DNA of 64,000 nt from Microcebus murinus. Taxonomy: Eukaryota; Chordata; Mammalia; Primates; Cheirogaleidae. Of this stretch, positions 10,346 through 24,822 are shown one piece after another. Within the stretch, counting starts at the first letter, position 1; each line of letters starts with the position of its first letter. The DNA is taken from the NCBI RefSeq assembly GCF_040939455.1, contig NC_134117.1, positions 24,545,501-24,609,500 of the forward strand, read 5' to 3'. The notes below the pieces were generated by a model. The model was given only the letters and a program-made list of their open reading frames with translations. It had not been told where the DNA came from and made no database searches. Made by a program: the position numbers and the translations under genes.

Positions 10346-12509
10346 TAAGCTAATTTTTATGATAAAGAAGAGGGTAGGTCATAATTATGAGGTTTGCATT
10401 GTCCCTAAGTAAATGGGGAATGAGAGATGGTTGAGAACTTTATAGCAGATACACATCAACAGCAAGGAAAATGGAAAGGATGGAACCTTACTTTCATTCA
10501 AAGAAAGGATTTGTTCTATTCTGGCTGATTTAGAGGAGTGTAGAACCTTTAGGCAGTGTAGGCTGTTGACATACTATACTTGTGTGCTCTGTTCACCTGG
10601 AGAGGCTGGATAGCATACAACCAAAGCAATTTCATTTTCTTGTTTGATTCATTGGCTTCCGTGTCAGTGAGGTGCTTAGGTTTGTAGCCAGACAGATGTC
10701 TGTATTCTGAAAAGCCACCTAGTGTATTTTTAAATTATTCTACTGGCAGGTGTTGGCTTCTTAGTCTTTCCTACACCACTCTGCTGATTGACAGTGAGCC
10801 TGCTGATTGCTGGCAATGTCCCTGGGTAATTGGTGATTTTGTCCAGAGATGCTGGAATTGGCTGGAGTTTATAGTGCCTCCGGGGTTTTGGTGGCATTAG
10901 CTTGTTATTCTAGTGCTATTTCCAGCCTGTTCTTTGAGTTCCTTGACTTCTCTCCTAAGCTAGTGAGATGCTAATATTTTTCTTCTGTCAGTCACTATGA
11001 AATTATCCATCTCCCCTAATGAGTAGGTTTTGATTTGGGTTCTGTGGCACCTAGTCCTAGCTCCATGCCAGGCCATAAAATAGGGGCCTGGCTAAATCTT
11101 GTCTTTGCTTTCTATCTCTTTCTCTTCATAGCTGCTTAAACAGACAGCTCTCTCTGACCTGATTCTTTGGAGATATTTATTTATGCTCTGCTGGAGGTTC
11201 TCTGTCTCCTTCGTGTTTTTAATCTTATTTAAATATCATTCACTTGGTTTTGTAATTAAGCCTCCCCTCTGCTTCTGAGGCAGGCGTCTGAGCTACCACT
11301 TAATTGTGTCTTCCCGTGGTTGGCTTGTTCTTCTCTGCACCTGGTTTACCTCAATGTGGGGGACAGGTTTTTAGTCCTGGAGAAGTTCCCATATCCATTA
11401 TTCATTCTCCTCCTACATGGCAACACAATTTGCTGCTACCTTCTTTCCCTCCCTCAGAATTCAAAGCAGGATAGAAAAAAATCTGGGAAAGTCCTCATTA
11501 TGTAGGGTACATTAATGCTAGGAACAGCTCTGCAAACAAGGTGCCTTGTGGAGTAAGGGGGGCCAGTTTAAGGTGGCAGGATTCTCAAAGTGGATGGTAC
11601 AAAACTCTTCCTATTTGAAAATTAGTTTGGCTGCCTCCGCCTCTGGGAATTCATGTGGGATAGGGAGTCATCAAGGTATCCAGTCCTGGCTCAGCTTCCC
11701 AGAACTTGCCTACTATCTTTTATTTGACCTACATTTGCACATGGAAAAGTCAGAACTTCTACACACTACTATCATACTATTTCACCAAGTATGACTCCCA
11801 TGGAAGGGAATATGGGCCAAAGCTAAGTATGAGACTGATAGTTGCCTCTAGTGCAGAGTCAAAAGAGGTAGCAGTTGCAGCCAATTTCAGGAGTCCCTGA
11901 AAAAGAGTCCAGAAACTAAATTTTCAAGGGACCTGGTAGAAAAGACTTTGCAATGAAGAAATGACTGTGCATGGAGCATGCATTTCCATATGACTTAAAT
12001 ATATTGAACATGCAATATAATACTTCAAGTGTTTTACTGCAGTAATTTCTCTATTTTTCACTCAGTTCAGGGTATGAGTATTTGGAGCCAGCTAGCTGGA
12101 TGCTTATTCAGTAGATGAGTCAGTAAGGATTAGGAGTCAAACCCAGGATCCTGAAGGATTTCATGGGATATTGTTAGTACTCAGTGCATTGTTAGCTTTG
12201 ATTGTGAACTTTGATAATTATTTTGAAGACCACCACAGTGTTATGTTGAAGCCTGCCCAAGATGTGTGGGCTCTTGCATTCCTGCCCAAGAATCCTTGGG
12301 CTTTCTGTTAATTGAATATGTTTGGCTCCTTTCCTTCTCCTTATCAATGAGGAAGCATTTTTGTTTGTTTGTCCTTGTACTCAATATGGTGTACTGTGGT
12401 GTGAATGTCAGCCATGCAGTTATGCAGAGGTTACAGAAAGTTGAGTTGTAGTGTTTGTGGGGCTCATAATAGTGTCGGTGGAAAGAAAAACATTGACTTC
12501 TTTTTTTTT
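10346..12509. other. Intron, mostly single-copy
   Basis: No exon, Alu or L1 recognised in about 2.1 kb. Small open frames at 11320-11505, 11546-11794 and 12266-12451 have no family features. Confidence 0.4.
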
Positions 12510-13020
12510 AATTGGGGTAAAACATATATAAAATAAAATTTACCATTGTAACTGTTTTTAAGTATATAGTTCAGTGGCATTAAGTACACATTGTTGTACA
12601 AACATCACTACCTTCTATTTCTAGGACATTTTTCTTACCACACTGAAACACTGTACCCATTAAACACTAACTCTTCATTCTATCCTCCCGTCTTATTCTC
12701 CTCCCCCTGGCAACCACAGTCTCTATGAATTTGACTACTCTGGGTACCTCATATAAATGGAATCATGTAGTATTTATCCTTTTGTGACTGGCTTATTTCA
12801 TGTAGAATCTTGTCCTCAAGGTTCATCCATGGTCATAGCATGTGTCAGAGTGTCCTTCCTTTTTAAGGCTGGATAATATGCCATTGTATGTTTATATCAC
12901 ATTTTATTTATTCATCTTGATGGACACTTGGGTTTCTTCTACTTTTTGGCTATTTTGAGTAATGCTGCTGTAAACATCGGTGTACAAATATCTCTTTGGG
13001 TCCCTGCTTTCAACCTCTTG
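12510..13020 (-). mobile_element. L1 3' fragment, antisense
   Basis: Contains the reverse-complement L1M landmarks 'ttcagtggcattaagtacaca', 'ccctggcaaccacagtctc', 'atataaatggaatcatgtag', 'ttcatccatggtcatagcatg' and 'gatggacacttgggtttctt'. No intact frame. Confidence 0.88.
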
Positions 13021-13319
13021 TGTTTTAAAGTGTGCAGGTTAAAGGGTCCTAGGCCAGTGAAGTGATATCCTGAGACACTTCGAGGAGAGTTGGATTCTGA
13101 GCTTACAAGATTTTTCCCTTGGCCACTTTGATATGTGAGGGGCTGATTAGTGGAGTTCTGACCAAAGTTAAGGTTTTTTTGTAGCACCTGTAGGCATTGG
13201 CCCTAGATAGCTAGCAGCCACATACCCAACACGTGTTTATTTAATTGAACTTTAGGTGAAACCAGTATAGTTTCACAGACCTCAGCAGGGGGAGTTCATG
13301 GACCTTCTCCCCATTGTGT

Positions 13320-13520
13320 TGCCCAGTTTAGCTCCAGCCATCTATGTGGCTTTGGGAACTTATTTAACTTTTCTGAATTTCTATTTACTCATCTGTAAAA
13401 TGGGAACAATAATACCTACTTCATCAGATAGTTAAGAGGGAATTCAGTGAAAATAATGTACTTTACTTAAGTGCTTTACATAATGTCTAACACTCAGCAG
13501 GCACCTAATAAATGTTACCT
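13320..13520 (+). mobile_element. MIR element
   Basis: 'gtggctttgggaacttattta', 'tactcatctgtaaaatggga' and 'gcacctaataaatgtta' are the standard MIR core and tail. Confidence 0.85.
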
Positions 13521-15306
<1,786 letters not shown>

Positions 15307-15529
15307 CTAAACACCTGTACTTTAACAGATAGCTGAGGACCAAGAGAAAAAAGGACCAAATTCTTGAAAATAACCTGGAGCAGCTGGTATATGGAGAAAG
15401 TTATGAATCAGAATCTAGAGAAATGTTGGTAACAGTATAGTCAGCAGTTCTAAGCACACCATTAAACTATTTTCCCCTCCTTTAATGTTTAACCTGATCT
15501 GGCACCTTTATTTGTTTCATTTTCTTAAT

Positions 15530-15665
15530 GGTAGAACACTAAACAGGAGACTAGGTTCTAGTCCCAGCTTAGTCATTAGTTTAAGGGGTGGAATGGCATT
15601 CTCTTACCCCAAAATGAAGAAATTGGATTAAATGACCTCTAAGGTCCTTGCTAGCTCTTAAAATC
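15530..15665 (+). mobile_element. MIR fragment
   Basis: 'ggttctagtcccagcttagtc', 'ccaaaatgaagaaattggatt' and 'gacctctaaggtccttgctag' are MIR core and tail. Confidence 0.75.
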
Positions 15666-17014
15666 TATAATCAGCTATGTCAAAACTTCAGAGACTTAGA
15701 ACTCATATCGTATCAGGTCAGGGAATGTGTGTATAGTGGTATATAGGACACTGAACAGTGGATATAATGTGTGTCAAGTCAGGGAGGTGATGAAGGAAAA
15801 AGCAGTATTTTGTGGGATATTTAGGACATTCTCTCTTGAAGAGGAATTATGGTCTGTGATGTCAGAGGCTTGTGGGAGCTAAGTGTCAGGTTGTTTTGTT
15901 CATTCTGGTTGCCTTTTAAACTCCCTCTAGAGAATTACTACTTCCAGGTGAGAAAATCCTGGCTTTTGGGGGTTGGTGGTGGTATCTGACCCGAATTATC
16001 ATGGACAGAATGCAAGTCCCCATGGTACTAACTCCCAAAGTATTGCAGTACTGGACTCTACTCAGTGCTATTTGGCTCTGCTGATGTCTGTGGCAGTTGG
16101 GACACAGGTTGCCTCTTGATCTGTGCCAGAATTGCTGTCTTCCTCCTCTCGTATTTATCAATTTGTCATCCCTGACTCTGAATCCCAGAGATCAAGGCTA
16201 GCCATAGTCCAGCAGAGAAGCAATAAATCATTGCTCCCACATCCCTTTCTCCAGGTTTCCTGCTCCTTAATTACCACATAGCCACTGCTGAGGCTGCATC
16301 TTTGTGCTGTGTGTTCTGGGGACAAAAGCTCTTGTTGAGTGGATGTGTGCAAAAGCTGCTTCATCTTTCTCTCTAGCCATTACGTTTTGCAGAGTGCCAT
16401 GTGTGCTACTTATTCCTTTCTCTTGTCTCTTGTGAGTTTATAGAGTCTGATTGTCAGGTGGTTTATCCATTAACAGGGCTTATATAATCTCTGGGATTAG
16501 GGGATGGATGGGGAAGCCCCAAATAGCTCAGCAAAGTGATCTTCATTAAGGAGGAAAGTTTGGCTTGGGTAGTCATTTTTATATGGATTTTAGCTAGCAC
16601 CTTACATTCCCTCTGCTCTCCTGGTAAGGAGCTAAACAGGTTGTGTGATTCAGAATGGGCCTCCATAGGGCTTTTTTTGTTGTTTTGGGGGAGGGGATTC
16701 AGTCCACTTCTTAACAGACACTATCAAAAGGACCAGCTGCTTATCATTTCCCTTTTCATTATGAAGGCCCAGAGAACTTAAGTCAGAGCAGGGCTAAAGA
16801 GTTCATAAATGAGGGTGCCTACCTCGTTCATCCCCTAGCAAAGCTTTTTTGCTGTTTTAGGGGAAGATTCAGGCTTTAGAAACAGATTGTGGGGGAAGCC
16901 AGGCTCTTGTTCTTTCTTTCCTGCTTTTTCTTTACTGTACCCGTGCTTTTAGGGGATTGAGAGTGATGGGGTATTGTGTGGCAGGCAGTAAGTATCTGGA
17001 GTAGAGTCAGACTC
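15666..17014. other. Intron, mostly single-copy
   Basis: No exon or clear repeat. The small open frames on both strands (15916-16161, 16158-16364, 16463-16666, 16536-16781) lack splice-supported homology to any family I know. Confidence 0.4.
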
Positions 17015-17101
17015 CAGTAGGGGTGGGAAACCTGCAGCCTCAAGGCCATGTGTGGCCCTCAGGATCCCCAAGTGTGGCCCTTCAAGTGCATTCAAACTTT
17101 T

Positions 17102-17436
17102 TTTTTTTTTTTTTTTTTTGAGACAGAGTCTCACTCTGTTGCCCTGGCTAGAGTGAGTGCCATGGCGTCAGCCTAGCTCACAGCAACCTCAAACTCCTGG
17201 GCTCAAGCAATCCTCCTGCCTCAGCCTCCCGACTGGCTGGGACTACAGGCATGTGCCACCATGTCCGGCTAATTTTTTCTATATGTATTACTTGGCCAAT
17301 TAATTTCTTCCTATTTATAGTAGAGATGGAGTCTCACTCTTGCTCAGGCTGGTTTTGAACTCCTGACCTCGAGCAATCCGCCCGCCTCGGCCTCCCAGAG
17401 TGCTAGGATTACAGGAGTGAGCCACCGTGCCCGGCC
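17102..17436 (-). mobile_element. Lemur-type Alu, antisense, full length
   Basis: Perfect 15-bp duplication TGCATTCAAACTTTT at 17087-17101 and 17437-17451. It contains 'ttggccaattaatttcttcc'. Inserted in the hAT element. Confidence 0.94.
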
Positions 17437-17473
17437 TGCATTCAAACTTTTAATAAAGGGATTTGTTCTGTAA

Positions 17474-17774
<301 letters not shown>

Positions 17775-17856
17775 AAATTGTGGATGCAGTCAAAAGGCTG
17801 CACTCAAGGATCTAGAAAGCCACATGTGGCCTCAAGGCTGCAGGCTCCCCACTCCT

Positions 17857-18869
17857 GCCAGGCAGCATAGGAGAATGCACTTCTTTGCTGGCAAAGAAGC
17901 AGATATGGTCCTAGACATGAAGAGGTCAAGCCTTTTTTTTGGTTCTGTGGGAGGGTGGAGGTTTGAGGGAGAGAAGACAGAAGGACCACAGATTGCCTAT
18001 AGCTGCTGAACTCCTTTATAATATCCCATCAAATAAGAGAGCTAGGTACAGGGGCATTATTCAAGATGGGCATAGAAGTAGGATTCATTTCATGGACAAA
18101 TGTCCTAGGTAAATTAAGTGCAAAGCTACTTTTATGCTTAATATTTATTTGCAAAAAAATGTCTTTAACGCTGCATTGTTAATCTAGGGACTTGGCAATC
18201 AGTTTCTTTACTGAGATTGCTTGGGTTTTAGCAATCTCTCCCATCACTAAGGATTGCCAAGCAGAAGAGGAACCTTTTCAGTAAATGTTGTCACTCTCAA
18301 GAGAGGTTAGAGCAAGCTGCACTTCTGTTTGAATAGCTGGAGCAGTTAAAGGCTCTTTTCTCTTTTTGAGCTCTCCTCCCATCAGTATAGCTGCCACATG
18401 TGGTGACCACTTAGAATTGGTAAGATGTCCCTTTGAGCAATGGTATTTGAAACAAAAAGATGGCTAAAGCTTGGTGACAATAGATGCTAGAAGCCCAGAG
18501 TGGAAGGGGACCCCATTTTCATCTGTAAATTGAGCAAATTTGATGGGGAAATCACCATGTGGGAGTAAATTTGGAACATGGAGATGTCAATTTTATAGTC
18601 AAATTTCTGAGCTTAATTGCTATTTTAAAAAGTGGTAAAAAGAAGTAGATTTTAAAAAACCTTTCATGGGCAGATAAGCAGACATGTGCTTGGGAAGGTT
18701 AGTGTTTTCCTCAAATATACCCACCTTACCTCTGCTTTTTAAGAGAACTTGGTAGCTGAGGCTTATTCATTCTAGCCCTGTGGATTTCTGTAGGGTTAGT
18801 CTGCTTTCATTTATGTTTATTGATAATTGTTTGATTAGCTTGTTGATGTCTTTTTTTTTTTTTTTAAAG
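17857..18869. other. Intron end before an ARMH3 exon
   Basis: Single-copy-looking sequence ending in a T-run acceptor (18851-18865). No other feature recognised. Confidence 0.4.
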
Positions 18870-18952
18870 CCTTGATAAATTTGCTGAAGTTCCTTATGTC
18901 AAATGAGACTGTTCTTTTGGCCAAACACAACATTTTTACATTAGCCCTTATG
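18870..18952 (+). CDS. ARMH3: ARMH3 internal coding exon (about residues 499-526)
   Basis: This 83-bp exon follows a long T-run acceptor (AG at 18868-18869) and ends before a consensus donor (gtgagt at 18953). The first two bases complete the alanine codon begun at 3290, and 27 full codons follow, ending ATG. The peptide starts A-L-I-N-L-L-K-F and ends I-F-T-L-A-L-M. Its last seven residues form the first half of a hydrophobic segment that continues in the next exon. UniProt-style annotation, as I recall it, places a predicted single membrane helix here (about 520-538); a buried armadillo helix is an equally reasonable reading. The exon is phase 0 at its end, so skipping it would shift the frame. 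Confidence 0.96.
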
Positions 18953-19866
18953 GTGAGTAACAAAACAAATGTTTCTTTTTCTGAAGCTATACGATAAGGC
19001 AGAAATGGAAAGAGAAGCTGGTGGTCTGGGGACTAAGCTATAGAGGGAACCAGGACTGTATTTTCCATTTGGATCAGAATCTCTAGACTGGTAATCCCCA
19101 CTCTTATCTATGTCTTTGGCAAACCTAAGGCTCTTTTTCTTCAAGAGAATAATATTGTCTGGCAGGAGTGGGTATAGGTCAGATCTCTGTATATAAATAG
19201 TGAGCCTTGGTTCCAGATGAGAAAGTATAGTATGCAATCTCTATATTGGTAAATGGCAAAGCCTCTAGAGGTATCCCAGCCAGATAAGTGGTATATGGTT
19301 GCACCTGGTTTCTGAGGGACATTACAGATGTCTGTTTATCTGGCTGGTTATTTGGGGTGGAAGGAAGCCACCCCAATATCTTAGGATATTACCCAGTGTG
19401 TTCATAAATGTTCAGCATTTGAGGGGAAAAGGTCCTGATTCCTAGCATTTGCTGATTTTCATTGTGTAACTACACCCACCATGGCCAATTTCAAGCTATC
19501 AGTGTGATGTCAGAGTCATACAGAATTGGGAAGAGATGTGCAGTAGCACACCATTATATGATAGTCCCACCACACAGATATAAGAGGTATAAATTAATCT
19601 CCAGAGCATAGGTAATGGTAAAAGTAGAAAATAACTAGGAAGTGATAAGTTTTGAGTATTTATTACTTTCCTTTTATAATTTTTTAATTGTAAGTTTATA
19701 TGAGTAAATTTTTAATAGTGGCTATGTTTAACAACTAGCTTACAAAATTCCTAAAAATGTAATAATCAGCTCTTACAAGGCAATAAGAGCTGGCTACAGC
19801 ATACCACTGATAATTTCTGATCTTCATAGCCTGATGCCTGTATATGAATGTCTGCTTCTTTTTTAG
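18953..19866. other. Short ARMH3 intron (914 bp)
   Basis: Complete intron with consensus donor and acceptor and no Alu or L1. The reverse-strand frames at 18941-19376 show no recognised domain. Confidence 0.9.
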
Positions 19867-19993
19867 ATTGTGAACCTGTTTAATATGTTTATCACATATG
19901 GTGACACATTTCTGCCAACCCCCAGCAGCTATGATGAACTTTACTATGAGATTATCCGCATGCACCAGAGCTTTGACAACCTCTACTCCATGG
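19867..19993 (+). CDS. ARMH3: ARMH3 internal coding exon (about residues 527-568)
   Basis: This 127-bp exon has acceptor AG at 19865-19866 and donor gtaagc at 19994. It holds 42 codons plus the first base of a valine codon. The peptide begins [12 protein letters not shown], completing the hydrophobic segment begun at 18932. It continues through a Pro/Ser turn (P-T-P-S-S-Y) into an acidic, Tyr-rich helix containing [11 protein letters not shown] and ending D-N-L-Y-S-M. From memory it is identical to human ARMH3. The open frame runs past the donor to 20166, but that tail is intronic. The 914-bp intron before it is by far the shortest here, so this exon and the one at 18870 form a close pair. 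Confidence 0.97.
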
Positions 19994-20689
19994 GTAAGCT
20001 GTCTTTTCTTTTTTTTTTTTTTTTTTTAGTAAAACCAACCCGGTATGGATGTCTTTTCTTTTTACTCCTCTTTTTCTATCAGCTGTCTGGTTTTTGGCAT
20101 ATAAGAGGAAAAGACTACAAAAGATTCTCCTCTAGTTGTTTTCTCTTGCATGGCACAGAAATATAGTAGTCTCCTCTTCTCAGGCAACTGAAAGATATAT
20201 GTGGGCCTTTTTGCCTTTAGTAACTCAGATTTCATCTCAGTGGAAAGCTGGTTAGCAGCCCTTTGTTGATGTTTGAGAGGGAGGAAAAGGAGGCTTGTGG
20301 ATTCAGTCAATGCCAGGGAGATGGGGGTGAAAGAGTGGGTGGGAACTGACAGCAGCAAATAGAAGAGCTTGGTCCCCAAAGGAACACTGTGTGATTTGAG
20401 AAGCTACAGGATTTTAAGGAATCTTAGTGTACCTATGTATTTTTAGTATAACTTACAAGTGGAAGTGGGCATTCGATAAAAATCTTTTTTGCAAACCTTT
20501 TAGTGATTGGCTTACTAAAAATTTACTCTGCAGCTATAGGGAGTATTACTTATTTCTGTAAGAGGTCCTGTAAGTTTGAGAAGGGGCTTAGTCAATTCTA
20601 CCTGGAATTTAAAAGGTAAGGAAAGATATCAGTAGATTGCACAAAATAGAAAGCCACTCAGTAGAACTATCTTATTAAAGATACCCCAA
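19994..20689. other. Intron start after an ARMH3 exon
   Basis: Begins with donor gtaagc and a T-tract at about 20009-20027. No Alu body follows the T-tract, so it is a plain poly-T. No gene. Confidence 0.4.
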
Positions 20690-20950
20690 CTTACTAGCTT
20701 TATTGAGGTATAATTAATAGATAATAACCTATACATATTTAAAATATACAAATTTTGATACATTTTGACATATGTACAACCATCACAGTGATCAAGATAA
20801 TGAACATATCCATCACCTCCCAAAAGTTTCCTTGTATCTCTTTAGAATCCTTCTCTCATGTCCCTCTCCCTACCTCCACCTACCACGCCCCATCCTTGAG
20901 CAAGCACTGATATGCTTTCTGTCACTGTAGATTAGTTTGCTTCATCCCTT
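20690..20950 (-). mobile_element. L1 fragment, antisense
   Basis: 'agctttattgaggtataatta', 'acatatgtacaaccatcaca' and 'tgatatgctttctgtcactgta' are reverse-complement L1M 3' sequence. Confidence 0.8.
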
Positions 20951-21867
20951 GTGATGGGACTATTTGTGAACATCCCATCCTCTGCTTGGGACTCATACAT
21001 CATGAGAAAAGTAGAAGGGATTTGGAACAAGTACCAGGAGAAAGAGGAGAAACAAGCAGTGAAAAAGAAGGATTGCCTGAGAGGAAAATATTTTTTCCCC
21101 TTCAAGTGCGTATTTCTCCAAGATTTAACTCCCCTCTATAATCTGTCTGCTTTTGTTTAATTTTCAGAGCCCTCAGATAATTACTTTTCATATTTTACCA
21201 AGGGTTTTTAGCTGTAATCAGCAAGAGAGAGAGGCTTTAGTGGGCTTACTTTGCCATGCTGGAAGTGGAATCTCACCTTCATTGTATTTATTTATTTACT
21301 TTGATTGAGGCAAAATATGCATTTATAATGTACCATCTTTACCATTTTTAAGTGTATAGTTCAGTGGTAAGAAATATATTTATATTCTTTTTTTTCCCCC
21401 TTCATCCCTCCTCACCCCTCCCTTTCCCAGCCTCTGGTCACCACCATCACTTTCATTTTTTTTAAAGATACTTTTGCTGAATATAAATCTTTCTTTCAAT
21501 ACTTTAAAATGTCATTTTCATTGTTTTCTGGCGTACATAGTTGCTGCTAAGAAGTCTATTGTTATTCTTATCTTTGTTTCCCTGTATATAGTGTCTCATT
21601 TTTCTCTGAATGCTTTTTAATATTTTCTCTTTATCACTGGTTTTCAGCAATATAATTAACACATGCTTTGGCATGTTTTTTTTTATGTTTATTTTACTTG
21701 GGGATCTATGAGCTTCTTGGATTTGTGGGTTTCTAGTTTTTATCAAATGTAGAAAACTTTTGTAGAAAATGATTACTTCAGATATTTTTCTGTTCCTGCT
21801 CTTTACTTCTTATTTTGGAATTTTAATAATGTATATATGTTAGACCTCTTGACAGTGTTCTTTAAGT

Positions 21868-22321
21868 CAGTGATGCCCAAGCTTTTTGGCACCAGGAACC
21901 AGTTTCATGGAAGACAATTTTTCCATGGACTTGATGGGGTGTGGGGATAGTTTTGGGATGATTCAAGCACATTACATTTATTGTGCGGTCAAACCTCTCT
22001 GCTAATGATAATCTGTATTTGCAGCCGCTTCCCAGAGCTAGCATCACCACCTGAACTTCACCTCAGATCATTAAGCATTAGATTCTCGTCAAGGAGCACA
22101 GAACCTAAATCCCTTGCTTGTGCAGTTTACAGTAGGTTTTACACTCCTATGAGAATCTAATGCTGTGGCTGATCTAACAGAAGGGAGAGCTTATGGGGTA
22201 ATGTAAGTGATGCAGAGTGGTTGTAAATACAGATGAAGCTTCAGTCACTCTCCCACCACTGACCTCCTGCCGTGCACCCAAGTTCCTAGAAACATGCCAT
22301 GGCCCAGGGGTTGGGGACTGC
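21868..22321. mobile_element. hAT-type MER element inside the L1
   Basis: Begins CAGTGATGCCCAAGCTTTTTGG and ends 'ccaggggttggggactg', giving approximate inverted repeats (CAGT..CCCAA). Internal landmarks are 'gaagacaatttttccatgga', 'atgattcaagcacattaca' and 'tatgagaatctaatgctgtgg'. This is a widespread primate hAT non-autonomous element; the exact name is uncertain. It is about 454 bp and non-coding. Confidence 0.72.
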
Positions 22322-22773
22322 AGCTATAGTCACTAAAGCTCTCTTCTTTTTTTTTAATCTTTTCTCTCTGTGCCATTTTGGTAGTTTTTGTTCCTCAGTC
22401 TTCAAACCCACTCATCTTCTCTTTCATAGTGTTTATATGCTACTAATCTCTTTAATCTCAGTTCATTTCAATCAGTCATACAGTGTATTTTTTATTTCAG
22501 AAAGTTTTATTTCCTCCTAGAAATTCTACTTGGATTTATTTTTTAATATTTCCATTTCTTTCCTCATCATCTTTATATTTTCCTCAGTCTTCCTGAGTAT
22601 ATGGAGCATATTAATAATAGCTATTTTAATGTCCTTGTCTGCTAATCCCATCATCTTTCTTCATGTCTGTGTCTCTTTCTAGTGACTGATTTTTCTCCTG
22701 CTTATGGGTCATACTTTTTTTTTTTTTTGCATGCCTGGTTAGTTTTTAACTAGAATGTAATACGACATTGTGA

Positions 22774-23084
22774 TTTTTTTTTTTTTTAAAGAGACAGGGT
22801 TTCCCTCTGTCACTCCGGCTGGAGTGCAGTGGCTTGATCATAGCTCACTACAGCCTTGAACTCCTAAGCTCAAGTTATCCTCCTGCCTCAGCCTCCTAAG
22901 TAGCTGGAACTATAGGTGCACACGGCTACACTTGGCTAATTTTTAAATTTCTTTTCTTTTAATTTTTAGTAGAAACGGGGTCTTGCTCTTGCTCAGGCTG
23001 GTCTCAAACTCCTGAGCGCAAGTGATCCTCCCACCTCAGCCTCCCAGAGTGCTGGATTACAGGCATGATCCACCATGCCTGGCT
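22774..23084 (-). mobile_element. AluJ-like element, antisense
   Basis: 'ccggctggagtgcagtggcttgatc' and 'aactataggtgcacacggcta' match an old Alu without the lemur-specific middle. Confidence 0.85.
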
Positions 23085-23116
23085 GGCATAGTAGTTTTTA
23101 TGGTGTGGATGCTGTG

Positions 23117-23443
23117 TTTTTTTGTTTTTTTGAGACAGGGGCTTGTTCTATTGACCAGAGTGAGCTGGAGTATAGTGGCACCATCATAGCTTACTGTGTG
23201 GTACAATCATAGCTGCTGTAATCTTGAACTCCTGGGTTCAAGCAATCCTCCCACCTTGGCTGCCTGAATAGGTGGGACTACATGTGCACACCACCATACC
23301 CAGCTAATTTTTTTTTTTTTTTTTGGGTAAAGATGGGGTCTTGCTATGTTGCTAAGGTTAGTCTCAAACTCCTGGCCTCAAGAATTATACTGCCTCAGCC
23401 TCCCAAAGTGCTGGGATTAAGATATAAACCACTGCACCTGGCC
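23117..23443 (-). mobile_element. Old Alu, antisense, left arm disturbed
   Basis: T-run, 'gagacaggggcttgttctattgacc', right-hand end 'cactgcacctggcc'. A partial duplication within the arm ('accatcatagcttactgtgtggtacaatcatagctgc') marks a rearranged copy. Confidence 0.8.
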
Positions 23444-24225
23444 CACATTTTGTTATGTTTCTTTACATAATGTTGGACTTTGTTCTGGAATGTGGTTATG
23501 TTATGTGGAATCAGGTTGATTCTTTCAGGGTTTGCATTTAAAGGTTGAGGGCAGGTCATGAGCAATCTCTAATGTAAGCCTATTTGCCCCTGTTACTAAT
23601 GCAATACCCATCTACGGAGTCTACCTGATACCACTTGTATTATTAAAATAGTCTTTCCACTCTCACTGGTAGAAGCACCAGTTATTTTCTTTGTAGAGCT
23701 TCCCATGATCTTCTCAATGCCTTCTCCTTTCTAGTGGTTCTTTGCCCTCAGCCTTGGGTAGTTTTTTCTTCCATATGCACAGATCAGTGGTCCACAAGAA
23801 ATGTAACGGGGACCGACCCTTCTGTGGATCTCCAGAGCTATCTGTCAAACTCCCTTGTCAGTGTTCTGCCCTATACCTTCTAGATACCTTGGCCTCTCCA
23901 AATGCTGATCTCTGTATCTTTAACTTGGCAAGACTTCTGGCTTCTTTTTAGGTTCTTCTTCCCTGCCCTGCAGTGTGGAAACTTCTCCATACAGTAAGCT
24001 GGGGTCATTGTAGAGTTCACCTTGTTTGTTTTCCTTCTTTCAGGGATCACAGTTTTATACTGCCTGTTGTCCATTGTCTGATAACCATTGTTTCATATAT
24101 TTTGTCCAGTTTTCTATTGTTTATAGTAGATGGGTAAATTATGTCTTATTACTTCATCATGGCTAGAAGAAGAAGGCTGAGATGTCAAAATGTCACTGAG
24201 ACATTTTTGATAAAGGCACACACTT

Positions 24226-24562
24226 TTTTTCTTTTTCTTTTTTTTTTTTTTTGAGACAGAGTCTCGCTTGTTGCCCAGGCTAGAGTGAGTGCCGTGGCCT
24301 CAGCCTAGCTCACAGCAACCTCAAACTCCTGGGCTCAAGCAATCCTGCTGAGCCTCCCGAGTAGCTGGGACTACAGGCAGGCGCTACCATGCCCGGCTAA
24401 TTTTATATATATATTAGTTGGCCAATTAATTTCTTTCTATTTATAGTAGAGACGGGGTCTCGCTCTTGCTCAGGCTGGTTTCGAACTCCTGACCTCGAGC
24501 AATCCGCCCGCCTCAGCCTCCCAGAGTGCTAGGATTACAGGCGTGAGCCACCGCGCCCGGCT
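24226..24562 (-). mobile_element. Lemur-type Alu, antisense
   Basis: Duplication AAGGCACACACTT at 24213-24225 and 24563-24575. Ends 'gccaccgcgcccggc'. A small deletion removes part of 'gcctcagcctcc'. Confidence 0.92.
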
Positions 24563-24674
24563 AAGGCACACACTTAATGTTCTTGTGGCATTATTTTACT
24601 GCGGTGAAGTCCACTGAAGAGGAAAGACCTCCACAGAAGCTGTCCTGAACCATAAATGACATCACATTTTAAAC

Positions 24675-24822
24675 TTTTTTTTTTTTTTTTAATTAAAAAA
24701 ATTTTTTTAGAAATGAGGTCTATGTTGCCCTGGTTTGTCTCAAACTCCTGGGCTCAACCAATCCTCCTGCCTCAGCCTCCCTGGTAGCAGGGACTATAGG
24801 CACATAGCACTGTGCCCAGCTT
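24675..24822 (-). mobile_element. Alu monomer-like fragment, antisense
   Basis: T/A-rich tail followed by one Alu arm ('atgttgccctggtttgtctcaaactcc' to 'gcactgtgcccagctt'), about 148 bp. Consistent with a FLAM-type monomer or a truncated Alu. Confidence 0.7.

Larger units (their letters stand above)
21280..24170 (-). mobile_element. Old L1 (HAL1/L1ME-like) 3' region, antisense, interrupted
   Basis: Blocks at 21280-21370, 21470-21860, 22330-22770, 23085-23116 and 23444-24170 read in order as one degraded antisense L1. Landmarks are 'gaatataaatctttctttcaa', 'gggatctatgagcttcttgga', 'taatcccatcatctttcttca', 'atgcctggttagtttttaac' and 'catattttgtccagttttcta', ending 'acttcatcatggctagaag'. A hAT element and two Alus interrupt it. 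Confidence 0.78.

Noticed and set aside
20009..20027. Poly-T after the 19993 donor as an Alu tail
   Set aside because: The following sequence (agtaaaaccaacccgg) is not Alu.
19870..20166. 98-codon open frame on the + strand
   Set aside because: Its first 41 codons are the real ARMH3 exon, but the rest is intron after the donor at 19994; it is not a separate gene.
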